A program made the position numbers and the translations under genes. Positions 10,075 through 16,876 of a stretch of DNA of 64,000 bases are shown here, piece after piece. Source of the stretch: Pseudomonadota bacterium (GTDB taxonomy: Bacteria; Pseudomonadota; Gammaproteobacteria; UBA9214); assembly GCA_041395565.1 (NCBI GenBank), contig JAWLAI010000005.1, forward strand, positions 124,001-188,000, given 5' to 3'. The notes beneath the pieces are model-generated. The model was not told the origin of the DNA and searched no databases. It worked only from the letters and a program-made list of their open reading frames with translations. Within the stretch, counting starts at the first letter, position 1. The number at the start of each line of letters is the position of its first letter.

Positions 10075-10464
10075 TTACCAGGCTTTGCGGTATTCGAGCA
10101 GGACCATCCGGTCATTGCTGGTGGTGTCACGCAGCACAACCCCGACGGTCTTGTTATCGGTGAGATTGTAACGCTGGTCGGTTGCAGCAAGGGCGACGGC
10201 CGCGCCCACCACACTCACCGCCTGGCCATAGGTGCCTGCCGCGCCTGCCAGGCGGTCAGTATAGAGCTCCAGCTGCTGCCTGACGATATCCCGATTACGC
10301 TGCACGGTCCGGAAATAGGTATCGGATGGCATCGCTGCGCTGGTTTGCTGCCAGTGCGACGACTCCGTCGCCATTGCATGCATGGACCGCCTGTCCACTT
10401 CATCCGCAAACGCGGCCGTAGCACAGAGCAGGGTGCAAAGCGTGCAAACGAAGGTGTTGCGCAT
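10075..10464 (-). CDS. Exported protein of unknown function
   Basis: 129 residues. A clear signal peptide (FVCTLCTLLCATAAFA, cleavage near residue 20) and an ideal ribosome site (GGAGGA, 7 nt before ATG) support it as real. The mature part is hydrophilic with a central Ala/Val-rich helix (YGQAVSVVGAAVALAATDQ). No family recognised. Confidence 0.65.
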   Translation of the reverse strand: MRNTFVCTLCTLLCATAAFADEVDRRSMHAMATESSHWQQTSAAMPSDTYFRTVQRNRDIVRQQLELYTDRLAGAAGTYGQAVSVVGAAVALAATDQRYNLTDNKTVGVVLRDTTSNDRMVLLEYRKAW

Positions 10465-10768
10465 CGCCGATCCTCCATTCCGATGAAAACCTGCAGCTGG
10501 GCGGATCGTACCATGCCACGCGCTGCGGGTTGACCCCAGCTTAACGCAGCCACGGACCCGAACAATTGAACCTAAGTCGCATATTCGGAAAAAATATTTT
10601 AATTATTTGATTTATATGTATTTATTATGCATACGCCCCATGGTCCTGTCGTTTGACAGGGCCTATTGAGCACGGACTGACGGTCAAAAGCGTGCCGGGC
10701 GTCTCGCCCGGCAGGCGCCACCGAGCAGCGTACCCGCGCGGCACTCGCTGCCCGGTGGCAGGGGTCGT
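10465..10768. other. Intergenic region
   Basis: Apart from the terminator at 10686-10713 it holds an AT-rich stretch (about 10585-10630) unlike the surrounding GC-rich DNA. No gene, DnaA-box cluster or repeat seen. Confidence 0.4.
10686..10713 (-). terminator. Rho-independent terminator
   Basis: Minus strand: 9-bp GC stem TGCCGGGCG/CGCCCGGCA with a 3-nt loop, followed after three bases by TTTT. It lies 56 bp beyond the stop of the 10769-11632 gene. Confidence 0.6.
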
Positions 10769-11632
10769 TCAATCGCTGCCGGAGGAAACCACCTCCCATG
10801 AGCCATCTGGATTGCGGCAGGCGGTACCATAAGCCTGTTCACTCCGGCCACCGATTGAAACCTGGTGCTGGAACTCACGGCAATAGCGACCACCGCTGGT
10901 TGTCCCTTCCCGGGTGGCGACCACATAGCCCCGTGCACCACCATCCTCCCAGTAAATCCGTTCTCCTATCGGCGCCGTGGTGGCACTGATCTGTGCCGCT
11001 TCGTGCTCACGCTGCTGCACCTCGTTCAGGTAATCCAGGAGTCCGAGCGTGATCGCGGTAAATGCCAGCCACTTGTAGGCATCATCGTCACGACGATAAT
11101 GCGCATAACCCGGATACCAATGGCCGAAAGGACGCACGATCACCACATCACGATACCAGCGCACCCGGTCGTGCGGAATCGCACGCGGCTTGCCCCGGTA
11201 GATGATCCGCGGCGGCGACCTGTGATTGTCACGGTCGTAGTGATAATCGCGTTCGTAATGGCGGTCACCGGAACGATACCCGGGCGGATAGAGGTGGTCC
11301 CACGGCTTGGGGTCGTAACCCTCACGACTACGCTGCTCGGTGTAACTCCAGCGGTCCCTGTTCTGCTCCCGCTGAACATTACGATCCCGTTGCTCATCAC
11401 CGCCCCTGGGGCGGCTGCGCTCATCACGGTCACTACGTTCCTCCCGTCCGCGCTTGCTGTCGCGGTCACCGCGGTCGTCGCGCCCGCCCCATTCGCGCCT
11501 GTCGCCGTCCCGGTCACCGTACCTGCCGCCTGGCGGATCGGCCAGGACCGGCGCCGACAGCGCGGCGACCAGCACGCTCGCGGCCAGTCCGGTAGTGCAG
11601 AGACGTTTTACCCAATTCGGGTTTGTTTTCAT
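10769..11632 (-). CDS. Exported basic/acidic-rich protein with 17-kDa surface-antigen-like C terminus
   Basis: 287 residues from the ATG at 11632, which follows AAGAGG by about 8 nt; a longer frame upstream lacks such a site. Signal peptide (about 1-30), then a highly charged Arg/Asp/Gly segment (DRDGDRREWGGRDDRGDRD, about 35-125). The C-terminal 40 residues (RYCREFQHQVSIGGRSEQAY onward, then GTACRNPDGSWEVV) match the tail of the Rickettsia-type 17-kDa surface antigen family. A short hydrophobic helix (WLAFTAITLGLLDYL) sits near 200. Probably envelope associated; role unknown. Confidence 0.65.
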   Translation of the reverse strand: MKTNPNWVKRLCTTGLAASVLVAALSAPVLADPPGGRYGDRDGDRREWGGRDDRGDRDSKRGREERSDRDERSRPRGGDEQRDRNVQREQNRDRWSYTEQRSREGYDPKPWDHLYPPGYRSGDRHYERDYHYDRDNHRSPPRIIYRGKPRAIPHDRVRWYRDVVIVRPFGHWYPGYAHYRRDDDAYKWLAFTAITLGLLDYLNEVQQREHEAAQISATTAPIGERIYWEDGGARGYVVATREGTTSGGRYCREFQHQVSIGGRSEQAYGTACRNPDGSWEVVSSGSD

Positions 11633-12243
11633 ATCTGTAACCTCTTGACTGTTTGAAATAAGCCGGCATTGCCCGCCGGGAAAGCTTGCCGTCATTGGCT
11701 CCGGCAGATTATAGCCTTGGCCCGGCATCACTGCCTGCTAGCCGTTAACGCCCGACCCCGCCAGTTGGTTAACAGCCTTGCGCGGACTTTTTTGCGCCCC
11801 AGTCCGGACAGCACATTCTGTGCCGGGTCACGCCGTCACAGTCACTGCCGCACCGCACACGGATCACTGCAGTCATCGACACCGTGAACAAGATTCGCTC
11901 ACAGCCGCACGATAGGCGATATAAACATGACAGCAACACCACGAACTCCGCCGTCTCAATGCATTAAGCGAATTCAATCACATTGAACGCACGCGATGCA
12001 TTAATTGCAACAGGTATCTCATCGCGACAGTGACAACTATCCACGCAGGCAGCAACTCTGCCCGTTACTGTACTTCCCACGCTGGTCGCCATGAGCCGGC
12101 CACGCGTTGCGACAGTTACCCGTAGTCATTGGCGCCTGTCGGTACGGATTCGCCACGGCAACAGCAGCAAAGCCTGACGACCCGATACATGAATTGTTGC
12201 AACATCAACACCAGGGACAGGCCAACCTGTCAGGAGATATGCG
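11633..12243. other. Intergenic region between divergent genes
   Basis: About 610 bp expected to hold two divergent promoters. ATGCATTAA occurs twice, near 11958 and 11996. No gene, terminator or clear -35/-10 pair seen. Confidence 0.3.
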
Positions 12244-12702
12244 ATGAAGGTCAAACACTACATGCAGTTTGTGATCGGTATAACAGTGATTCTGCTGGGC
12301 ATGTCCGGCGCCAGGGCAGCCAGTGTCGTTTATGAAGACTTCGGTGTGGTAACGGATGATACCGTATTCTCCACGCCGTTCGAGGTCACCACCCCCGGGA
12401 CTTACCGGGCCGAACTGGTGGACTTCGAATTCTCCGCACCGTTCGACATCCTGGCGCTCGCCGTGACTCAGGGCATTACACCACTCGGCTTCGGCTTTGA
12501 TACCGGCGCCTTTACCTTCAACGTCTCCACGCCTGGCACCCTGTATGCTCACCTGGCAGCCATACCGCTGGCGGGCCAGATCGGAACCTATGCGCTCCAG
12601 ATCAAGGCTATCCCGATACCGCCGGCCGGACTGCTGCTGTTCTCGGGACTGATAGGCCTCGCCGTCGTCGGCCGTCGCGACAGTCGCGTGAAATCCGCTT
12701 AA
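12244..12702 (+). CDS. PEP-CTERM/VPLPA-type sorted exported protein
   Basis: 152 residues with a signal peptide (MQFVIGITVILLGMSGARA). The C-terminal signal reads IPIPPAGLLLFSGLIGLAVV then GRRDSR: a Pro-rich motif, one transmembrane helix and an Arg cluster, as in exosortase substrates. An AGGAGAT site precedes the ATG. The middle is beta-rich and of unknown fold. The protein should be exported, cut by an exosortase (not in this window) and released or attached to exopolysaccharide. The following gene is a CpsD-like kinase of the same biology. Confidence 0.75.
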   Translation: MKVKHYMQFVIGITVILLGMSGARAASVVYEDFGVVTDDTVFSTPFEVTTPGTYRAELVDFEFSAPFDILALAVTQGITPLGFGFDTGAFTFNVSTPGTLYAHLAAIPLAGQIGTYALQIKAIPIPPAGLLLFSGLIGLAVVGRRDSRVKSA

Positions 12703-12759
12703 GCGTACAACCGTCGCGCCGTTATTGTCAGTCAATGAAGTGATTAAGGAGAGGGACTC

Positions 12760-13596
12760 GTGCAACTACCGACTCATGCCGCGACTGCACTCTGGCCAGT
12801 GGATACGCAAGGGCTGTATGACTCGCCTGCGGAACCACCGCCAGCCTGGCTTTCGCGGCTCGATGTTGGCCATGCTCAGCCAGTCATGCTCGATCCTGGT
12901 CTGCTGCAGGAAAACCGCATCCTGCTCGGGAACACGCCTGGGCCGTTTGCGGAATCCTTCCACCTGTTGCGCACCCGGCTGCTGCACACCTTCAGGGAAA
13001 ACGGCTGGAACAGCCTGGCTGTCACCAGTCCGCGCAGCGGTACGGGCAAGACGCTCACCTCCATCAATCTGGCCATCAGCATGGCCAGGCTCATTGGCCA
13101 ATCGGTGCTGCTGGTGGATACGAATCTGCGCCAACCCGGGCTCCTGGCGCAACTGGGACTCGAGGAAGGCTGGGGACTGCGCGACTACCTCACCGACGAC
13201 ATGCCGGTGAATAACCTGCTCGTCCGACCAGACCTCTTCGAAGACCTGGCGATACTGCCCAGCGGTGAAGCACTGGAGGATTGTGTCGGGATACTCGGTT
13301 CACTGCGCATGCACCAGCTCATGCAGGAACTGAGATCGCGATCCGGCAATCTCGTCGTCATCCTCGATCTACCGCCCATCCTGGAATCCGGTGATGCCAT
13401 AACGCTTGCGAGCGAGGCCGACGCTGCCCTGCTGGTCGTAGAGGATGGCGTGACATCACAACAGGACGTCACCCAGGCAGTGGAACTCCTACGCGGCACC
13501 GAGCTTGCCGGCACCGTACTGAACAAAGCGCCCGGAATCCCACTGGTGGCCGACAAGCGCACGCTGCGCGGCAGACTCTTTCCCAGGGCTGCCTGA
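12760..13596 (+). CDS. CpsD/CapB-like BY-kinase (exosortase-associated type)
   Basis: 278 residues from a GTG preceded by AAGGAGAGG. Walker A SPRSGTGKT at 90-98, Walker A' LLVDTNLRQP at about 117-126 and Walker B VVILDLPP at about 199-206 define a MinD-like P-loop bacterial tyrosine kinase, the cytoplasmic regulator of polysaccharide chain length. It lies 57 bp after the PEP-CTERM-type gene and is probably co-transcribed. The usual C-terminal Tyr cluster is absent: no Tyr follows residue 144. It may therefore lack autophosphorylation on a tail. No Wzc-type activator or polymerase is adjacent. Confidence 0.75.
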   Translation: MQLPTHAATALWPVDTQGLYDSPAEPPPAWLSRLDVGHAQPVMLDPGLLQENRILLGNTPGPFAESFHLLRTRLLHTFRENGWNSLAVTSPRSGTGKTLTSINLAISMARLIGQSVLLVDTNLRQPGLLAQLGLEEGWGLRDYLTDDMPVNNLLVRPDLFEDLAILPSGEALEDCVGILGSLRMHQLMQELRSRSGNLVVILDLPPILESGDAITLASEADAALLVVEDGVTSQQDVTQAVELLRGTELAGTVLNKAPGIPLVADKRTLRGRLFPRAA

Positions 13597-14065
13597 AGCG
13601 ACGGACGGGTAAATTGTTGCGGCCACTGCAGGGAGTAGCAGGCTCCCTGCAGCACGGCTGGCCGAGATGTATCCGCAGCGCTGGCGGCTCGGCAATATCC
13701 GGCAACAGAATCCCTCCCGGCTCGGATCCGCAGTAACGGGCCCGCATGTCACGCTGTTCGCGCCATTCTCGGCACGCATCGTAGCAGTGCATACATGATT
13801 GCTGCGCACCAATGCCGTGCCTGCTGGCTCCACCCCCCACCCCGCTGCTGCCCCCCAGATCCCAGAAAAATAAAAACTTGGCTGAAACGGCTGGCTGGCA
13901 TGCAAATTGCCAGATAATAGTTGGCAGACGCACGAGCCGGCACGAGCTCGCCGGATGTGCGCTCCGGGATCAGCCGGACGCCAGCAGTATCCCGCCGCGC
14001 AGCGGGAATGCGCCGCGACGGGATGGGTTGCCGACACTACCACCCTGGAGACAGGAGGCCTGTCG
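13597..14065. other. Intergenic region with a sigma-54-like site
   Basis: No convincing gene. It holds a C-rich tract near 13830-13858 and the sigma-54-like element listed separately. It ends in a long leader before the 32-residue ORF. Confidence 0.3.
13896..13911 (+). promoter_or_regulatory. Sigma-54-like -24/-12 promoter element
   Basis: TGGCATG-CAAA-TTGCC keeps the GG and GC doublets at the required spacing of ten bases and differs from the consensus TGGCACG-N4-TTGCW at two positions. Transcription would start near 13923, giving a leader of about 140 nt before the small ORF at 14066. Sequence match only. Confidence 0.45.
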
Positions 14066-14164
14066 ATGATACGGACTATCTACTCATCCATCTGTGGGGC
14101 ATTGATCTTCATAGCCGCCCTGATCCCAGCCGCAATCCTCATACTGGACAAGGCCGGGATCTGA
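14066..14164 (+). CDS. 32-residue single-helix membrane protein
   Basis: Too short for routine calling, but ACAGGAGG lies 7 nt before the ATG. The product is one hydrophobic helix (about residues 9-28) with an N-terminal MIRTIY and a charged DKAGI tail. It aligns without gaps, at the same length, with the ORF at 38385-38483: 11 of 32 identical, including MIR, I5, C10, P21 and IL at 24-25. That resemblance is the main support for expression. Function unknown. Confidence 0.55.
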   Translation: MIRTIYSSICGALIFIAALIPAAILILDKAGI

Positions 14165-14500
14165 TTGCTGCAGGCCGGCAGGGCGACCACGAATCCACGG
14201 CTACCCGAGACCGCGCGAAGGGGCACGCGCGGTCGGACTGCCGGTCATTGCCACCAGCGCTGCACTTGCTTAACACCCGGCCGTACACGCACGCAGCGCC
14301 GAACGAGGCTGCATGTACCTGCGCCAACCACGCCGGCAGCGGGCCGTGACAGCCAACGATGGCTTGATTGCGGTTTGTCAACACAAGTCGCGCCTGCCGC
14401 TGCTAGACTCCCGCAGACGCAACGACGCCCGCCCTGTGGTTGCAATGCCACGCGGCGTCCGAATCCACAACCGCCGTCCACCCTTGCATTTGCCTGCGAT
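14165..14500. other. Intergenic region
   Basis: About 335 bp with only short frames lacking ribosome sites; nothing recognised. Confidence 0.3.
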
Positions 14501-14833
14501 ATGGAACAGCTGATCACCGCGGCAGTCCGCCTTTTTTGGATCTGGGGTGCATTGTCGATCTGGCCGACACTCAGGTTCGTTGCCCGCATCCCGGGTGGCA
14601 AGCTGCGCGTCCTGCACTGGCTATTCTGGTTGCAGCTGTTCTGGCTTGCCGTTTGCCACATCGGCGCCCACCTTGTCTTTCAAACCGCCGGGGCCAGCTG
14701 GCTCGACAACTCCCATTACCTTGTCATCATCGGCACGGTATCCTGGCTCGCCGTCATACTCGCTCTGCTGGGCCTGAGCTTCCGCTGCAGGCAGGCTGCT
14801 CCCGGCAATCATGGCCGGGATGCCGGCACCTGA
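14501..14833 (+). CDS. Small integral membrane protein of unknown function
   Basis: 110 residues with three hydrophobic helices: LFWIWGALSIWPTLRFV, LHWLFWLQLFWLAVCHIGAH and LVIIGTVSWLAVILALLGL. The Trp-rich first two helices and a coherent topology suggest a real protein. The chosen ATG begins just before helix 1; no strong ribosome site precedes it. No family recognised. Confidence 0.5.
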   Translation: MEQLITAAVRLFWIWGALSIWPTLRFVARIPGGKLRVLHWLFWLQLFWLAVCHIGAHLVFQTAGASWLDNSHYLVIIGTVSWLAVILALLGLSFRCRQAAPGNHGRDAGT

Positions 14834-14868
14834 TCGAATCGTCGCGGCACACCCATACTTTTCCAGGC

Positions 14869-14946
14869 AAAAAAAACACCCCGCCACGACTGTGTACGAG
14901 GTGTGAATGTGGCTTATCGGAAAATCCTTATTATCTGCGCCACTGG
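14869..14946 (-). ncRNA. Tandem small RNA, copy A (divergent)
   Basis: Minus-strand unit of about 78 nt. A -10-like TACCGT (14953-14958) is followed by a 5' hairpin AGTGGC/GCCACA (last pair mismatched). Then comes a terminator hairpin ACACCTCG/CGGGGTGT (one G-U pair) and a run of eight T. The loop reads GGATTTTCCG in place of the CCTCCTCCG of the other copies. Same spacing to the upstream box as copies B-D. Ends are inferred, not mapped. Confidence 0.65.
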
Positions 14947-14980
14947 ACTACCACGGTAACGTGATCCGCACCCTGCGTAC

Positions 14981-14996
14981 ATTGTCCCTAGGTACC
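14981..14996 (-). promoter_or_regulatory. Conserved upstream box of small RNA copy A
   Basis: Minus-strand GGTACCTAGGGACAAT, centred about 42 bp before the inferred start. It is shared with the other three units (consensus GGTACCWARGGMCRAT) and lies where a -35 element or class II activator site would be. Confidence 0.5.
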
Positions 14997-15203
14997 AGCA
15001 CATTCGGGAATCTGGTATGAGCCTGTCTCACAATTCCAAGCAAGTGGTATAGCTGATCGAAATCCGGCATTGCACAAGGCGCGAACATTGACCATGAGCG
15101 CGGCCGCCCGGAATCTTGATATTGGCTTTGACAACCGCGCAACCGCCCGGCAGTACCTGTATCAACTCACGCAGGGCCCGCGCAGCGCGCAATACGACAG
15201 TGC

Positions 15204-15280
15204 AAATAAAACACCCCGCTGCATCCTTGCGCGGGGTGTGCAGTGGCAATTTCGGAGGAGGAGGAAAGATGTGCCACTGG
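15204..15280 (-). ncRNA. Tandem small RNA, copy B (CCUCCUCCUCC loop)
   Basis: Minus-strand unit of about 77 nt. The 6-bp hairpin AGTGGC/GCCACT encloses a loop of about 25 nt with CCTCCTCCTCCG, complementary to Shine-Dalgarno sequences. The terminator stem ACACCCCG/CGGGGTGT is followed by TTTTATTT. A -10-like TACTCT lies at 15286-15291. Confidence 0.75.
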
Positions 15281-15313
15281 TAAACAGAGTAGCGCCGCCC
15301 GCATTGTGCGCCT

Positions 15314-15329
15314 ATTGTCCTTTGGTACA
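15314..15329 (-). promoter_or_regulatory. Conserved upstream box of small RNA copy B
   Basis: Minus-strand TGTACCAAAGGACAAT, about 42 bp before the inferred start; 41 bp separate the hairpin end from the start of the CCTTTGGTAC core, as in copy D. Confidence 0.5.
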
Positions 15330-15360
15330 CCCACGCCATGGGCACTGAAATGGGAACGGA

Positions 15361-15441
15361 AAAGAAAACACCCCGTCACATCCATGCGCGGGGTGCTTAA
15401 AGTGGCATTATCGGAGGAGGATTATTATCTGCGCCACTGCC
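15361..15441 (-). ncRNA. Tandem small RNA, copy C (CCUCCUCC loop)
   Basis: Minus-strand unit of about 81 nt, nearly identical to copy D through loop and terminator. Hairpin AGTGGC/GCCACT with loop ATAATAATCCTCCTCCGAT, then terminator CACCCCG/CGGGGTG and TTTTCTTTT. A -10-like TATCGT lies at 15448-15453. The first-hairpin stem and the terminator stem are kept while the sequence between promoter box and -10 is free to vary. Confidence 0.78.
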
Positions 15442-15475
15442 TGAAAACGATAATGTCGACTCGCATCCGCGTAAA

Positions 15476-15491
15476 TCGTCCTTTGGTACCA
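15476..15491 (-). promoter_or_regulatory. Conserved upstream box of small RNA copy C
   Basis: Minus-strand GGTACCAAAGGACGAT, about 42 bp before the inferred start; same register to the hairpin as in the other copies. Confidence 0.5.
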
Positions 15492-15671
15492 TGATGCATG
15501 CAAATCACCCTGGCGCGGTCTAGCGGAATTCACATACCTGGCAAGTCAGCGCCTGCGATTCCGTACAACCGCGACCGCCGCCATCATGCCTGCTGATGTT
15601 CTGCAGCAAACGCCGGATGCCTGCAGCTATACCGTAACGCTTTCAGGCCGCGCAGGGGTGTCGTACCGCCC

Positions 15672-15752
15672 AAAAGAAAACACCCCGTCACATCCATGCG
15701 CGGGGTGCTCAAAGTGGCTTTATCGGAGGAGGATTGTTTTATGCGCCACTGA
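15672..15752 (-). ncRNA. Tandem small RNA, copy D (CCUCCUCC loop)
   Basis: Minus-strand unit of about 81 nt. Hairpin AGTGGC/GCCACT with loop AAACAATCCTCCTCCGATAA, terminator CACCCCG/CGGGGTG, then TTTTCTTTT. A -10-like TATGCT lies at 15759-15764. First unit of the array in the direction of transcription. Each unit has its own promoter box and terminator, so these look like four separate genes, not one transcript. Confidence 0.78.
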
Positions 15753-15785
15753 TTAACAGCATAGCCTTGGCATGATGCCGGGTAT

Positions 15786-15801
15786 ATCGGCCTTTGGTAC
15801 C
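15786..15801 (-). promoter_or_regulatory. Conserved upstream box of small RNA copy D
   Basis: Minus-strand GGTACCAAAGGCCGAT, centred about 42 bp before the inferred start near 15752. No TTGACA-type -35 is present, which fits activator-dependent transcription. Confidence 0.5.
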
Positions 15802-15866
15802 AGCAGCCGGCATGGAACCGTTCCCGCGCATAATCAGTACGGCAGAACAGGCCCCATACTCAGCAG

Positions 15867-16483
15867 CTACCTTTCCGACACGGCCGTCACCAGCATGGCG
15901 ACGATCGCACCAGCGAACGCGAGAAACGTATCTCGTTGTGCATCCCATTCATCACCCTGAGTACCCAGATAGGCCGCACCGAGATCCGGGCTCACGATCA
16001 TTGCGACCACACCCTCCATGACTTCATAAATCCACTGAACGCCAGCACCAGGACCACGGTCATGAAGTAAGACCAGCCCGACCTGATGCCGGTGACGCGC
16101 AGCAGCCACTCACGCAACGGATAGGCAATGAGCAGACCGAAGGCCAGATGCACGATGCGGTCATAATGATTGCGCGACAGTACCAGCACGTCCTGCAACC
16201 AGAACCCGAGCGGCACCTCGGCATAGGTATAGTGCGCACCGATCAGATGTAAACTCATGAAGCACGTGAACAAGAAATAGGATAACGATGAAAACCTGAA
16301 CCGCCGGTACGTAGCCAGCAGCAATCCGACATAGAAAAACACCAGCAGGTTCTCCAGCAACCAGTCGCGGCGGTTGAAAGGTTCGTACGCCATGGCCAGC
16401 CATAGCAGCAGCAACCAGGCCGCCATGACTAAAACCGGGCCATGCCGTGATGGCACATGCTCGGACACAATTCCCCCCGGCAA
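15867..16483 (-). pseudogene. Frameshifted YjdF-like (DUF2238) membrane protein gene
   Basis: Two overlapping minus-strand frames together make one DUF2238 protein. The upstream frame (15998-16483) ends VVLVLAFSGF and then runs into a foreign tail. The downstream frame resumes YEVMEGVVAMIVSPDLGAAY, then LGTQGDEWDAQRD, the family's conserved C-terminal motif. Restoring one T in the T run at 16028-16030 rejoins them (GGATTTTATGAAG expected, GGATTTATGAAG present). Either a real inactivating deletion or a sequencing error in a homopolymer. About five transmembrane helices. Start uncertain (TTG at 16483 or GTG at 16468). Confidence 0.7.
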
Positions 16484-16876
16484 ACTTTGCCTGCTGGCCA
16501 GGCATGCAACCTGCGCAGCTCAAGAATATACTATCCATCGGAACCCGGCCGCTGGCAACCACACCGCATCGCGCCGGCCGTTGCGCAGATCAGCGAACAC
16601 GTGGTCTGCCGCATAACCGGCCAGACCATAGAGCCACGACCGGATCCAGCATCGCAAACCGCTGCGGCTCCGGCCAGAACCGTGTCCGGCGTCCCGTCGT
16701 ACGCGGCAATCGCACAGCGCGTAACGCACTCGGTGACAGCTCCGCATTATCCGGGTATGCGCGCGCTGCTGTACAGCAAGCTCGGGGAAGGCGCGACACC
16801 GCGGCAAGCTATTTGAGGCAGATTCCGGCATGCTGTGCTAGCGGCGACCATCGAGCACCCTCGGCCAACAGCGGGC
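16484..16876. other. Intergenic region
   Basis: About 390 bp; frames in it lack ribosome sites and family resemblance. Probably carries the promoter of the YjdF-like gene. Confidence 0.3.

Noticed and set aside
10585..10630. AT-rich stretch as a replication origin
   Set aside because: Short, no DnaA boxes and no origin-linked genes.
14869..15802. Reading the repeat array as plus-strand elements with GGAGGAGG ribosome sites or CsrA-binding GGA loops
   Set aside because: On the plus strand the GC hairpin is not followed by T and no frame is shared by the copies; on the minus strand each copy has -10, hairpin and terminator in order.
14869..15802. Integron attC or CRISPR array
   Set aside because: No RYYYAAC/GTTRRRY core sites, no integrase, no cas genes, and spacing between copies is irregular.
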